Notes: generated by a model not told the origin, from the letters alone. A stretch of DNA of 64,000 nucleotides from Flavivirga spongiicola (GCF_030540825.1 NZ_JAUOEO010000001.1:531001-595000); one strand, 5' to 3'; positions 8,759 through 18,832 are shown, numbered from the stretch's first letter. A program made the numbers and translations.

Positions 8759-9826
8759 ATGTTGAAAAAGAAAAAGACCTTATTGTCATTGTCGCTAATT
8801 CCTCAATATTTATTAATTACATGGCTATCTAATTATCCTGAATTTGTAGAGCAATTTTATAGCCATGGTATTTACCCGTTTATCTCGAGAATCTTTAGAT
8901 ATATCTTAGGTTGGATACCATTTTCGTTTGGAGATTTGGTTTATACGCTTTCTATTATTTATGTGGTTCGATGGTTTTATAAAAACAGAAAAGCACTTAG
9001 AAAAAACACGAAGCAATGGTTTATTGATATATTTTCTGCATTTGCGATTATGTACTTTGTATTTCACCTGTTTTGGGGATTTAACTATTATCGGTTACCA
9101 TTACACAAGAGTTTAGATATCGCTAATGACTATACTACGGAACAATTAATTTCTGTGACTGAGAAATTGATTAAAAAATCGAATGCCCTTCATTTAAAAG
9201 TCACTAAAAATGATACCATTAAAACTGATTTACCTTATAGCAAAAGTGAGATACTAAAGATGACTCCTATAGGTTATGAAAATCTAAAACAAGTATTCCC
9301 TCATTTAGAATATCACCCAAAAAGTATAAAAAAGTCATTATATAGTTATCCGTTAACTTATATGGGTTTTAGTGGCTATTTGAATCCATTTACCAACGAA
9401 GCTCAGGTTGATGGATTAATCCCTGCTTATAAAGTCCCTACAACAGCTTCTCATGAAATTGCTCATCAATTAGGTTATGCCGCTGAAAATGAAGCTAACT
9501 TTATAGGGTGCATGGCTGCTATAAATCATGACGATATCTACTTTAGATACACGGGGTATACCTTTGGCTTGCGCTTTTGTCTGAATGAAATTTATAGACG
9601 AGACGAGTGCATCTATGAAGACATGGTTGCAGATGTTAACATAGGCATTTTAAAAAACTATAGAGAGGTTCGACAATTTTGGGAATCACATGAAAACCTT
9701 GCCGAACCTTTATTCAAATTATTCTACGGTAACTTTTTAAAAGTCAACAAACAAAATAAAGGTATGGAAAGCTATAGTTATGTGGTTGCTTTATTAGTTA
9801 ACTATTTTAAGGCTAATCCCCTTTGA
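8759..9826 (+). CDS. DUF3810 family membrane protein with HExxH zinc motif
   Basis: A protein of 355 residues. Membrane segments are at about 7-25, 55-72 and 90-110, with the family signature GIYPFISRIFRYILGWIPFS followed by FGD. The C-terminal part carries SHEIAHQLGYAAENEANFIG (H232-E-I-A-H236, with Glu243/Glu245 as possible third ligand), the pattern of a zinc metallopeptidase. The family function is not established. A TACTTTTG box at 8747-8754 ends 4 nt before the ATG, so the transcript may be nearly leaderless. It is divergent from pepD. Confidence 0.85.
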   Translation: MLKKKKTLLSLSLIPQYLLITWLSNYPEFVEQFYSHGIYPFISRIFRYILGWIPFSFGDLVYTLSIIYVVRWFYKNRKALRKNTKQWFIDIFSAFAIMYFVFHLFWGFNYYRLPLHKSLDIANDYTTEQLISVTEKLIKKSNALHLKVTKNDTIKTDLPYSKSEILKMTPIGYENLKQVFPHLEYHPKSIKKSLYSYPLTYMGFSGYLNPFTNEAQVDGLIPAYKVPTTASHEIAHQLGYAAENEANFIGCMAAINHDDIYFRYTGYTFGLRFCLNEIYRRDECIYEDMVADVNIGILKNYREVRQFWESHENLAEPLFKLFYGNFLKVNKQNKGMESYSYVVALLVNYFKANPL

Positions 9827-9910
9827 GTGTGTTAAATAAATCTTAATAAATCGCATCTGTCTTCAATATTCATATCTTTAAAGCTTTAATTTTTTAATTA
9901 ACTACTCTAT

Positions 9911-12886
9911 ATGAATAAAATGTATCTGGCTATACTCGCTTTTTTGTGTAGCATATCTTTTTTTGCTCAAGATTATTTTCCAAAAAATAGCGGTGTAAGT
10001 ACAAACAATACAAATTATACAGCCTTAACTAATGCCAAAATTTTTATTACTCCTACGCAAGTTATTGAAAATGGAACCTTATTAATAAAAGACGGTAAAG
10101 TTCTAAGTACAGGAACTTCAGTTGTAATTCCTAAAAACACAAATATTATTGATGTTTCAGGAAAAAGTATATATCCTTCTTTTATTGACATATATTCAGA
10201 TTTTGGAGTTAAAAAGCCTCAACCGGCGCCAAGAAGTCAAACGCCGCAATACGAAGCTAGTAGAACAGGATATTATTGGAATGACCATATTATGCCTGAA
10301 AACAAAACTATAAGCAAGTTTAATTATGATTCTAAAAAAGCCAACGAACTTATTAAAGCAGGTTTTGGTGTTGTAAATACACATATTCATGATGGTATTG
10401 TTAGAGGGAGTGGAACTTTGGTTGCTTTAAATAATCATAGTGGTAACGAAACTAGGGTTATTGCCGAAAAATCTGGTCAATATCTATCAGGAAGAAAAAG
10501 TGTGACCTCTAGACAAGTTTACCCAACTTCTCCAATGGGAGCTTTAGCTTTACTTCGTCAAATGTACTTAGACGCAGATTGGTATGCACAAGGCCATAGC
10601 AAAACAAAAGACTTATCGCTTGAAGCATTAAACAACAACAAAGACCTTGTTCAGATTATAGAAGCTGGCAGTAGAGCAAATGTTTTAAGAGCTGATAAAA
10701 TAGGTGATGAAAATGGTATTCAGTATGTCATTCTTGGAGGAGGTGATGAATATGAACGCATAAATGACATAAAGGCTACAAATGCATCACTAATTATTCC
10801 AATTAATTTCCCTAAGCCTTACAATGTTGAAAACACCTTTTTGGCATCCTCGCTTTCATTACAAGATATGAAAGCATGGAACCAAAAACCTACAAATCCA
10901 AAAGTACTAGCAGAACATGGCATCCCGTTTACATTGACAACGCATAGCTTAAAATCTCCGGCAGATTTTAAAGCTAATTTGTTAAGTGCTATCAAGCATG
11001 GTTTATCTAAAGAAAAAGCGTTAGAAGCCCTAACAACTATTCCAGCTCAACTTTTAGGAAAATCTGATGTTATTGGCTCTCTTAAAAATGGCGCTTATGC
11101 TAATTTTTTAATTACTTCCGGAGATATTTTTAATAAGAAAACAACACTCTTTGAAAACTGGGTTCAAGGTCAGCAAAATATTATTAAGGATATGAACACT
11201 ATAGATATTAGAGGTGATTACCGTTTTTCTTTAGCTGGAAACTCCTTTCAAATGTCTTTAAAAGGTGAATTATCAAAATTAAAATCAGAAATTAAAACGA
11301 ATACAGATACTTACGGGTCTAAAATATCGTATAACAAAGATTGGGTAAATATATCGTTAAAAACGAAAGACTCAACAAAACAAGAATTTATTAGAATTAC
11401 TGCACATGTAAACCCTAATAAAGACCTTAAAGGTAAAGCTATTACGCCTGACGGGAGAGCGCTTCCATTTTCAGCAAAATATTCTAAAAAAGAGAGTGAT
11501 AAGGAGGAGAAAAAGAAGAAAGAAGAAGATAAAAAAGTAGCAAAAATGTTCCCAATAACCTTTCCAAATAATGGTTATGGTTTTGCTGAATTACCAAAAG
11601 CTGAAACGCTTTTATTTAAGAACGCCACAGTTTGGACTAACGAAAAAGAAGGGGTTTTAGAAAACACCGACGTATTAATAAAAAATGGAAAAATTTCTAA
11701 AATCGGGCAAAACCTTTCAAGTAAAAATGCTAAGCTAATTGATGCAAAAGGTAAACACTTAACTGCGGGTATCATTGATGAACATTCACATATTGCGGCA
11801 GCTTCAATAAATGAAAGTGGGCAAAACTCCTCTGCCGAGGTAACTATAGAGGACGTTATTGACGAAACGGATATTAGTATTTACAGGAATTTGGCCGGTG
11901 GTGTAACATCCATTCAAATTTTACATGGATCAGCAAATCCTATTGGTGGGCGTTCTGCTATTATTAAATTAAAATGGGGAGAATCGGCAAACAACCTTAT
12001 TTACAATAACAGTCCAAAATTTATAAAGTTTGCCCTAGGTGAAAACGTTAAACAATCGCGTTCTAACAATGGGGTTCGTTTTCCACAAACACGAATGGGT
12101 GTAGAACAAGTTTATATCGATTATTTTACTCGGGCAAAAGAATATGATGCCCTTAAGAAAAGTGGAAAACCATATCGTAAAGACATTGAATTAGAAACTT
12201 TAGCAGAAATTTTAAGTAAAGAGCGTTTCATTTCTTGTCACTCTTATGTTCAAAGTGAGATTAATATGCTTATGAAAGTTGCTGAAAATTTCAACTTTAA
12301 CATCAATACATTTACCCATATCCTTGAAGGCTATAAGGTTGCCGATAAAATGAAAATGCATGGCGTGGGTGGTTCTACATTCAGTGATTGGTGGGCCTAT
12401 AAATATGAAGTTAACGATGCTATTCCTTACAATGCTTCTATCATGCATAATGAAGGGGTTACTGTGGCCATTAATAGTGACGATGGCGAAATGTCCCGTA
12501 GACTAAACCAAGAAGCTGCTAAGTCAGTTAAATATGGTGACGTTAGTGAAGAAGATGCTTTAAAATTCGTAACTCTTAATCCTGCAAAATTATTGCATAT
12601 TGATAATAGAGTTGGTAGCATTAAGGTTGGTAAAGATGCCGATGTTGTTTTATGGACCGATCACCCACTTTCGATTTATGCTAAAGCAGAAAAAACAATT
12701 ATTGAAGGTGTTACTTATTTCGATTTAGAAGCCGATAAAAAAATACGTGCTAGAATAAAAGAAGAAAAAAGTGAGCTTATTAATATGATGATGCAAGCCA
12801 AAAACAAAGGTTTAAAAACGCAGCCAATAAAAAAGAAAGAGAAAGAATATCTACACTGTGATTCCATTGATAATGAACGTCATTAG
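9911..12886 (+). CDS. Exported amidohydrolase-family protein with two amidohydrolase domains, the first lacking the HxH metal motif
   Basis: A protein of 991 residues with a signal peptide (MNKMYLAILAFLCSISFFAQ). An imidazolonepropionase-like amidohydrolase fold is present twice (about 35-430 and 600-960), separated by a lysine-rich linker (about 535-560). In the second domain the HxH metal motif is present (D623-E-H625-S-H627), with later His residues (FISCHSY, FTHILEG) and Asp (INSDDGE). In the first domain the matching place reads PSFIDIYSDFG, with no HxH, so it is probably not metal-dependent. The next gene encodes another such protein. Substrate unknown; exported amidohydrolases of this type in Bacteroidota are usually only annotated by family. 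Confidence 0.85.
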   Translation: MNKMYLAILAFLCSISFFAQDYFPKNSGVSTNNTNYTALTNAKIFITPTQVIENGTLLIKDGKVLSTGTSVVIPKNTNIIDVSGKSIYPSFIDIYSDFGVKKPQPAPRSQTPQYEASRTGYYWNDHIMPENKTISKFNYDSKKANELIKAGFGVVNTHIHDGIVRGSGTLVALNNHSGNETRVIAEKSGQYLSGRKSVTSRQVYPTSPMGALALLRQMYLDADWYAQGHSKTKDLSLEALNNNKDLVQIIEAGSRANVLRADKIGDENGIQYVILGGGDEYERINDIKATNASLIIPINFPKPYNVENTFLASSLSLQDMKAWNQKPTNPKVLAEHGIPFTLTTHSLKSPADFKANLLSAIKHGLSKEKALEALTTIPAQLLGKSDVIGSLKNGAYANFLITSGDIFNKKTTLFENWVQGQQNIIKDMNTIDIRGDYRFSLAGNSFQMSLKGELSKLKSEIKTNTDTYGSKISYNKDWVNISLKTKDSTKQEFIRITAHVNPNKDLKGKAITPDGRALPFSAKYSKKESDKEEKKKKEEDKKVAKMFPITFPNNGYGFAELPKAETLLFKNATVWTNEKEGVLENTDVLIKNGKISKIGQNLSSKNAKLIDAKGKHLTAGIIDEHSHIAAASINESGQNSSAEVTIEDVIDETDISIYRNLAGGVTSIQILHGSANPIGGRSAIIKLKWGESANNLIYNNSPKFIKFALGENVKQSRSNNGVRFPQTRMGVEQVYIDYFTRAKEYDALKKSGKPYRKDIELETLAEILSKERFISCHSYVQSEINMLMKVAENFNFNINTFTHILEGYKVADKMKMHGVGGSTFSDWWAYKYEVNDAIPYNASIMHNEGVTVAINSDDGEMSRRLNQEAAKSVKYGDVSEEDALKFVTLNPAKLLHIDNRVGSIKVGKDADVVLWTDHPLSIYAKAEKTIIEGVTYFDLEADKKIRARIKEEKSELINMMMQAKNKGLKTQPIKKKEKEYLHCDSIDNERH

Positions 12887-12924
12887 TGTTCAGTAAGCAG
12901 TGTTAAGTGAGCAGTGTTCAGTTG
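12884..12924. repeat. Tandem CAGTGTT-type short repeats between the two amidohydrolase genes
   Basis: AGTGTTCAGT, GCAGTGTTAAGT and GCAGTGTTCAGT follow one another directly after the stop of the first gene. This is a simple tandem repeat of about 12 nt; no function is visible. Confidence 0.6.
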
Positions 12925-12990
12925 AGGGTCTTAATTCCATATAATTTAAAAATAAATATTCGTGTATTCGTGGCGAAAAAAATAATCCAG

Positions 12991-14298
12991 ATGAAAAATT
13001 TAAAAACAGCGTGTTTACTAATTATAATGTTGTGTGCTTCTATTGTTATTGCACAACAAACACCAGCTCCTAAACAAACAAATGATATCGCTATTATTGG
13101 TGCTACTGCTCATATTGGTAATGGAACTATAATTAACAATAGCATTATAGTTATTAAAAATGGAAAAATAGATTTAATTGGTGATGCTGAGGAATCTATA
13201 ATAGATATGAAAGATTTTGAAACCATTGATGCTAAAGGAAAGCATATTTATCCAGGTTTTATAGTGCCCAATTCAACTTTAGGATTGGTAGAAATTGATG
13301 CCGTAAAAGCTTCGGATGATGATGCCGAAATTGGATCGCTAAATCCGCATATAAGAAGTTTAATTGCCTACAATGCTGAATCAAAAGTTATTGAGTCCAT
13401 GCGGCCAAATGGTGTCTTGTTAGGTCAAATAACTCCAAGAGGTGGACGTCTTTCCGGGACTTCATCTGTAGTACAATTTGATGCGTGGAACTGGGAAGAT
13501 GCTGTTATAAAAACAGATGAAGGTCTGCACTTAAACTGGCCTAGTAGTTTTTCCAGAGGTCGCCAGTGGTTAGGTGAAGATCCCGGATTGCAACCTAATA
13601 AAAATTATAACAAACAGATAAGCCAATTAAAAGATTATTTTAATGAATGTAAAGCTTACAATAATGGTAATAAAACAAAAATACATTTACCATTTGAAGC
13701 AACTAAGGGTCTTTTTGATGGCTCCAAAAAATTATATGTGCATGTTAATGACGAAAAAGGTATCACAGATGCTGTAAATTTTACCAATCAGAATGCTATT
13801 AAAAACATGGTAATAGTTGGCGGTCGTCAAGCTCATAAAGCAACCGGTGTGCTTAAGAAAAATAATATTCCTGTAGTTTTAAAAAGAGTACACTCTACAC
13901 CAAGTCATGTTGACGACGACTACGATTTACCATATAAAGCAGCTAAACTATTGGTAGATAACGGTGTTTTAGTAGCTCTGGAAACTAGCGGGCAAATGGA
14001 ACGTATGAACACCAGAAACCTTCCTTTCTATGCTGGTACTACAGTTGCTCACGGTTTAACAAAAGAACAAGCTTTACAACTTATTACTTTAAATCCGGCA
14101 AAAATTTTAGGCATTGATGATCTATATGGAAGTATAGAAAAAGGTAAAAGTGCTACACTGTTTATTAGTGAAGGGGATGCTTTAGATATGCGAACCAATA
14201 AACTAACTCATGCCTTTATAGATGGCCGAGAAATAAGTTTAGAAACTCACCAAACTAAACTCTGGAAACGATATTCTGATAAATATAAGAATCAATAA
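12991..14298 (+). CDS. Exported amidohydrolase-family protein lacking the HxH metal motif
   Basis: A protein of 435 residues from the ATG at 12991. The frame is open from 12907, but only the inner Met gives a proper signal peptide (MKNLKTACLLIIMLCASIVIAQQ). The fold markers of an amidohydrolase are present (GATAHIGNGTIINNSIIVIK, KGKHIYPGF near the N-terminus; LITLNPAKILGIDDLYGSIE, KGKSATLFI near the C-terminus), but the expected HxH after 'PGFI' is replaced by PGFIVPNSTLG. It is likely the partner of the preceding gene (104 nt apart, same strand). Possibly a non-catalytic paralogue, or a metal-independent enzyme. Confidence 0.82.
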   Translation: MKNLKTACLLIIMLCASIVIAQQTPAPKQTNDIAIIGATAHIGNGTIINNSIIVIKNGKIDLIGDAEESIIDMKDFETIDAKGKHIYPGFIVPNSTLGLVEIDAVKASDDDAEIGSLNPHIRSLIAYNAESKVIESMRPNGVLLGQITPRGGRLSGTSSVVQFDAWNWEDAVIKTDEGLHLNWPSSFSRGRQWLGEDPGLQPNKNYNKQISQLKDYFNECKAYNNGNKTKIHLPFEATKGLFDGSKKLYVHVNDEKGITDAVNFTNQNAIKNMVIVGGRQAHKATGVLKKNNIPVVLKRVHSTPSHVDDDYDLPYKAAKLLVDNGVLVALETSGQMERMNTRNLPFYAGTTVAHGLTKEQALQLITLNPAKILGIDDLYGSIEKGKSATLFISEGDALDMRTNKLTHAFIDGREISLETHQTKLWKRYSDKYKNQ

Positions 14299-14302
14299 TG
14301 AT

Positions 14303-14336
14303 AAAAGGTTCTCTATAAAAACCAGAGAACCTTTTT
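14303..14336 (+). terminator. Rho-independent terminator after the amidohydrolase pair
   Basis: A 12-bp stem (left 14303-14314, AAAAGGTTCTCT; right 14324-14335) with a 9-nt loop, running into T5. It lies 5 nt after the stop at 14298. The A-rich left flank could also serve the convergent gene ending at 14360. Confidence 0.85.
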
Positions 14337-14359
14337 ATTTTACAATACAGACATGTATG

Positions 14360-15148
14360 TTATTCTATTATTTTGGCGCCTTCAGGGCTTTCAAATAAAA
14401 TATTGTTAGGTTTCTCTTTTGAAAGCTTAATGTTTGTAAAATTCACATCACTACGCTTTTTTGTAGGTACATTGTTTTCATAGTTGTACCATGTTAAGGT
14501 TTTTGGTAATAATAACTCTTCTACCGTTTGCCAATTGCTATACTTTATAAATTTAAATTCTTTACTCTTTTCTTTTGAAAAATAAGTCACTGTATAACTT
14601 AACCAGGCCATTTGATTGGTCTCAGAATCATAGTATAAAACATATTCGTCTTCTGGAGACTCTCCTACCCCACTTTCATAAGAAATCTTAATACCAGGAT
14701 ATGATTTACCTTCAAATACCAAAGGTTCCACATCTTTATAAATAATGCCATCATCAGCCAATACAAAAGGCATCGCGTAAAAATAGAACATCAAATTATA
14801 ATAAAACTTGGCATTGCCTTTATAGGCAGTTGTATCTTTAGAATGCAACCAAACATCTTTACCATTAAAACCAATAGTATGTTTTGGCATTTCAATAAGT
14901 GACCTTCTACTTTTTAAATCGGTTGTAGTCACTTCATCTCCGTTTGGTTTTGCCATCGTAAACGTTAAAGATTGCATACTGTTCCAGGTATCTAAGCCTC
15001 CATGTGCTTTAAATATTTTTGATATGTTTTCCGGATAGACACTTGTGGTAACATCTAAGTTTTTTTCAGAATAGTTTACAGTTTCTTTAGTATTGTTTTT
15101 ACAGGAAACAAATAAAATGATGATTGCTAAAAAAAGGATATTCTTCAT
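14360..15148 (-). CDS. DUF6503-like lipoprotein
   Basis: A protein of 262 residues with a lipoprotein signal (lipobox F-V-S-C, Cys16). The mature part begins with a region containing KIFKAHGGLDTWNSMQSLTF, typical of flavobacterial DUF6503 proteins, followed by beta-rich sequence that resembles outer-membrane lipoprotein-sorting (LolA/LolB-like) folds. No catalytic motif is seen. It lies between two clear terminators and is therefore probably a single-gene unit. Confidence 0.7.
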   Translation of the reverse strand: MKNILFLAIIILFVSCKNNTKETVNYSEKNLDVTTSVYPENISKIFKAHGGLDTWNSMQSLTFTMAKPNGDEVTTTDLKSRRSLIEMPKHTIGFNGKDVWLHSKDTTAYKGNAKFYYNLMFYFYAMPFVLADDGIIYKDVEPLVFEGKSYPGIKISYESGVGESPEDEYVLYYDSETNQMAWLSYTVTYFSKEKSKEFKFIKYSNWQTVEELLLPKTLTWYNYENNVPTKKRSDVNFTNIKLSKEKPNNILFESPEGAKIIE

Positions 15149-15204
15149 TTTTATATTTTGAATTGATTGATTCTTTTGGTCGGTTGGTAAGATACTACAT
15201 TACA

Positions 15205-15234
15205 AAAAAAGCTTCAGATTAAATCTGAAGCTTT
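15205..15234 (-). terminator. Rho-independent terminator after the T9SS-exported protein gene
   Basis: A perfect 13-bp stem (AAAGCTTCAGATT 15208-15220 with its complement 15222-15234) around one base, followed on the minus strand by U7. It lies 25 nt past the stop at 15260. Confidence 0.9.
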
Positions 15235-15259
15235 GATAGAATAAGACTGAATCTATATT

Positions 15260-17875
15260 TTATTCAATAATCAATTTTTGCGTCACATCATTTATACCAT
15301 CATTTACATTCAAAAAATACATACCACTCTTTAAGGAGGATACATTTATTTGTGTTGTGTTTTTTTGTAAAACCCGCTTTGTGTTTAATATCAATTTTCC
15401 TTGAATATTATAAACGTTCAAGTTTATTTTATCACTAATATTTTTATCAAACTTTAAATCAACAATGGCTGTTGCTGGGTTGGGTGAAATTGATACATTA
15501 GATGATGCATTAAACTTTTTATTATTAAGTGTAGCAATAAATTCTGTATTGAATGTATTAGTTATAACAGCTGGATTAAAATCAAAGTAAATTTCAGCTG
15601 TATTTGGAATGATATCTCCAACCTTATAACCTCCTAATGGTTTTATTTTATAATACACATAGCCATGACTGTTAGGTTCATCCATATCCTCGCTTGGTAG
15701 ATGGATATTATCAAACTTCCAGTTTAATTGATTATTAGTTCTTGTAAATACATTAGTGTGACTTGACGAGACCATTTGAATGGTTGACTTATCTAGTCGA
15801 GCATCTAAAGTATTATCTATTGATACGTTTATAGCATCTGCGGTTCCAACGTTTTGAAATCTTACGGTGTAATATAAATATTCATCACTTTTAAAATCAT
15901 CATAAAGTATTTCTGGACCATGAGATTCTACAATGTCGTTTGGGTCGTAGGAGCCTATAACGGTTTGTACTAATGTAGATGTGTTATTTTCGGAATAATT
16001 ATCATTAACAACGGTAATATAGGCTGCACTATTGGCAACCTCTTTTCCAAGCTCAATATCTGATGGGATTGTTAACGAAATTTGAATGTCCTCAATACCT
16101 CCAGGCCTTAAATTCACAAAATCTAAAGTAAATCCATTAGCATTATTTGTAACTAGATAATTCGGGTTATTACTATTTGCATAATTAAACATAATTAACG
16201 AATCTACAATAAATTCTATTTCACCCGAAGAAATGATAGAAGAACCTAAATTTTCTAAAACCAAATAATTTTGGCAAGTAAAACCGGGGCGTGGAGGAGC
16301 AGATGTATTTATAAGATATATACCAAGATCCTCACAATTTTCTACTTCTAATACAGGAAAATCAATTTTATAAGTATTACTCGGTGAAACACTTATGTTA
16401 CTTAAAACGCTTTGGGAATTGTTAAAACAATTTTCCACTTCTTCGAACACTTCATAACTAACTTCATATATATCTGTTTCACTATCAACTACCACAGTTG
16501 CCTGACCAGTTGAAGACACAATTTCAGTAATTATTCCATCACCATTCTTTTCATAGCTAAAAACACCTTTTGGATAATATGGTTCATTTGCATCTATGTT
16601 TCCATTCCTATTACCATCTAAAAATGACGATAGTTTAAGAAGCCCAACATCACTAGAGCAATTAATATCAATATCGATAGATCGATAGATATCTGGATTT
16701 TGATTACATGTATTTAAAGCTGAATAAAACTCGAAAGTAATTGAATTTCCCGTTGATTGAAATACAAGTCCAGCCAAACTATTTAGACGATTAGTTGTGG
16801 TATGCGTACCATCTCCATTATAAAGTTCCGTACCATCTGAATCTCTAACTACAATGTAGCCTGAATCGAAACCAAAAGTATCAATTGTACCTTCGTTAAT
16901 CTCTAATGTCAATGGCGAGCCTTCATTATTAAAAAACGTATAACTAACATCACCTCTAGTTTGACAAAAATTTAAGTTAAAAGTCTCTCCGCAATTAACT
17001 TCACATGGCCCTGTGAAATTAAAAAACACACTTGTGTAGCTATAGCAACCTGATTGATTATCATTTACTCTTACAAAAATTTCCTTCATCTCATAAGTAA
17101 ATTCCATAATTGATGGGTTTTCAATTGCATTAATCTCGGCAAGCATGTCCACAAAACTATTATAATATGAGAAAGTAAGATTACTCATGTCGTTTACCAG
17201 TTGTGGTTCATAAGCTGTTAAATCGTAAATACCTATTTCAGTAGGACAATAAATTTGTGTTGGCAAATTATTAATTAGAGGAGGCTCGCTATTATTTATT
17301 CTAAGTTCTAATTCCTTTATGGTATAACACTTAAATCCTGATCTCATATAGATAGTTTGAGGATTAGATGTATTTTTATACACCAAAGGCAGAGTATTAG
17401 AATTATTTACAGCATCTTCCATAGTGTTGAAAAAGGAAACATAATCACCTGCTTCTTGTTGAATTTTATGACGTATCGATTCTAAATAAAAAGTAGCGAT
17501 ACCATCATAATCCGACTCACATATTTCATAAACTTCATCTTCAAAAACAGGAAATTGCTTAACTTCGAGATAAACAGTAGCTGTTTCATAGCAATCACTA
17601 TGTTCTAACCGAGCATAAACTCTGTCATAATATGGGTCTAAGTTTAAAAAATTAGGCGGCAAAGCATTTATCCCCTGATTCGCATCAGATAATGTTCTAT
17701 GCATAGAGTCAGGTGAATAATAGGAAATATCATTTTTTGAAAAACTCGTAATACCATCAGCTATATCATCATCACATTTAATTATTTCTGTATCAAATAA
17801 AATAGGGGATTCGCACTGAGCATAAAATTTAAACGAAAAGATAAGAGTAAAAAATAAAAGTAAAAGATGTTTCAT
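15260..17875 (-). CDS. Large secreted protein with DUF7619 region and T9SS type A sorting domain
   Basis: A protein of 871 residues. Signal peptide at the N-terminus (MKHLLLLFFTLIFSFKFYAQ), then several beta-rich adhesin-like repeats with paired cysteines. A DUF7619-type region (about 640-785) contains GSYDPNDI, YTVRFQNVGTADA and NTAEIYFDFNPAV. A C-terminal T9SS type A sorting domain (about 795-871) contains SISPNPA, LNVYNIQGK, LKSGMYFLNV and ends QKLIIE. The protein should be exported by the type IX system and anchored or released at the surface. Role in adhesion or polymer binding is inferred from architecture only. Confidence 0.9.
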   Translation of the reverse strand: MKHLLLLFFTLIFSFKFYAQCESPILFDTEIIKCDDDIADGITSFSKNDISYYSPDSMHRTLSDANQGINALPPNFLNLDPYYDRVYARLEHSDCYETATVYLEVKQFPVFEDEVYEICESDYDGIATFYLESIRHKIQQEAGDYVSFFNTMEDAVNNSNTLPLVYKNTSNPQTIYMRSGFKCYTIKELELRINNSEPPLINNLPTQIYCPTEIGIYDLTAYEPQLVNDMSNLTFSYYNSFVDMLAEINAIENPSIMEFTYEMKEIFVRVNDNQSGCYSYTSVFFNFTGPCEVNCGETFNLNFCQTRGDVSYTFFNNEGSPLTLEINEGTIDTFGFDSGYIVVRDSDGTELYNGDGTHTTTNRLNSLAGLVFQSTGNSITFEFYSALNTCNQNPDIYRSIDIDINCSSDVGLLKLSSFLDGNRNGNIDANEPYYPKGVFSYEKNGDGIITEIVSSTGQATVVVDSETDIYEVSYEVFEEVENCFNNSQSVLSNISVSPSNTYKIDFPVLEVENCEDLGIYLINTSAPPRPGFTCQNYLVLENLGSSIISSGEIEFIVDSLIMFNYANSNNPNYLVTNNANGFTLDFVNLRPGGIEDIQISLTIPSDIELGKEVANSAAYITVVNDNYSENNTSTLVQTVIGSYDPNDIVESHGPEILYDDFKSDEYLYYTVRFQNVGTADAINVSIDNTLDARLDKSTIQMVSSSHTNVFTRTNNQLNWKFDNIHLPSEDMDEPNSHGYVYYKIKPLGGYKVGDIIPNTAEIYFDFNPAVITNTFNTEFIATLNNKKFNASSNVSISPNPATAIVDLKFDKNISDKINLNVYNIQGKLILNTKRVLQKNTTQINVSSLKSGMYFLNVNDGINDVTQKLIIE

Positions 17876-17883
17876 ATTTGTAG

Positions 17884-17905
17884 TAAATTTGCCTAAACAA
17901 AACTA
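17884..17905. promoter_or_regulatory. Divergent -7 boxes between the T9SS protein gene and the rRNA methyltransferase gene
   Basis: On the minus strand 17905-17898 reads TAGTTTTG, with a TTTG 16 nt upstream (17925-17922), pointing to the T9SS gene at 17875. On the plus strand 17884-17891 reads TAAATTTG, pointing to the start at 17915. Both match TAnnTTTG; only the minus one has a near-fitting -33 element. Confidence 0.5.
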
Positions 17906-17914
17906 GTTAATATA

Positions 17915-18715
17915 TTGTCTACAAAGTTAATATCCAGTACGCAAAACCCAATTATTCGACAACTTACTCAATTAAAGGATAAGTCGCGAGAACGGAGGAA
18001 AACAGGGCTTTTTTTGATTGAAGGCGCACGTGAAATTTCGCTTGCCCAAAAAGGTAATTATGAGATTGAAATCATCTTATTTCATCCAGAATTATTTTCT
18101 AAAGAAAAACTAAACGATTTATCTACTGAACATGTAAACATTATAGAAATTTCCAAAGAGGTATATCAAAAGTTAGCTTATCGTGATACAACTGAAGGTA
18201 TTCTAGCTGTTGCTAAAAGTAAAAATCATAACATAACTGATTTAAAATTCAATACGAAAAACCCTTTAGTTTTAGTTGCAGAGGCTCCGGAAAAACCCGG
18301 TAATATTGGCGCTATTTTAAGAACTGCCGATGCTGCTAATATAGATGCCGTTATTATTGCAAACCCAAAAACAGATTTTTATAACCCCAATATTATTCGT
18401 TCTAGTGTGGGTTGCGTATTTACAAATCAAATTGCTACAGGTAGTATTTCTGAAATTATTGGCTTCTTAAAAGAAAATAATATTAATATTTACTGCGCCG
18501 CTTTACAAGCATCTGTAAATTACCATACGCAAGATTTTAACAAATCGACAGCTATTGTTGTTGGCACTGAAGCAACTGGACTGAGTAATGAATGGCTAGA
18601 AAGTTCGACTCAAAATATTATTATCCCCATGCAAGGTGAAATTGATTCTATGAATGTGTCTGTTGCCGCTGGAATTCTTATTTTTGAGGCCAAAAGACAA
18701 CGGGGGTTTTTATAA
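17915..18715 (+). CDS. SpoU/TrmH-family 2'-O-ribose RNA methyltransferase (RlmB-like)
   Basis: A protein of 266 residues starting at TTG. An N-terminal substrate-binding domain (about 1-105) contains RRKTGLFLIEGARE. The SPOUT knot domain has motif 1 KPGNIGAILRTADA (128-140), motif 2 GTEATGLS (217-224) and motif 3 IPMQGEIDSMNVSVAAG (237-253). It uses S-adenosylmethionine to methylate a ribose 2'-OH in RNA, most likely 23S rRNA; the exact target cannot be read from the sequence. There is no in-frame ATG upstream after the divergent promoter, so TTG is the best start. A second TrmH-type gene is at 26284. Confidence 0.88.
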   Translation: MSTKLISSTQNPIIRQLTQLKDKSRERRKTGLFLIEGAREISLAQKGNYEIEIILFHPELFSKEKLNDLSTEHVNIIEISKEVYQKLAYRDTTEGILAVAKSKNHNITDLKFNTKNPLVLVAEAPEKPGNIGAILRTADAANIDAVIIANPKTDFYNPNIIRSSVGCVFTNQIATGSISEIIGFLKENNINIYCAALQASVNYHTQDFNKSTAIVVGTEATGLSNEWLESSTQNIIIPMQGEIDSMNVSVAAGILIFEAKRQRGFL

Positions 18716-18779
18716 AACGTCATTAGGAGCAGAATACAATGGCATGAAGTAATCTTTTAAAAGAAGTTACCAATAAACA

Positions 18780-18830
18780 GATCACACAGTGCAGGCTAGC
18801 TTTGCTCCTCAGAATGACAACAAAAAGATA
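18780..18830. repeat. Intergenic repeat fragment ending AGAATGACAA
   Basis: Contains GTGCAGGCTAGCTTTGCTCC then TCAGAATGACAA just before the M48 gene. The tail 'GAATGACAA' recurs in related form in other intergenic spots (CTGGATGACAA about 20985; GAAATGACAA about 26993). Part of the same degenerate dispersed family as the entry at 20935. Confidence 0.4.
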
Positions 18831-18832
18831 AT

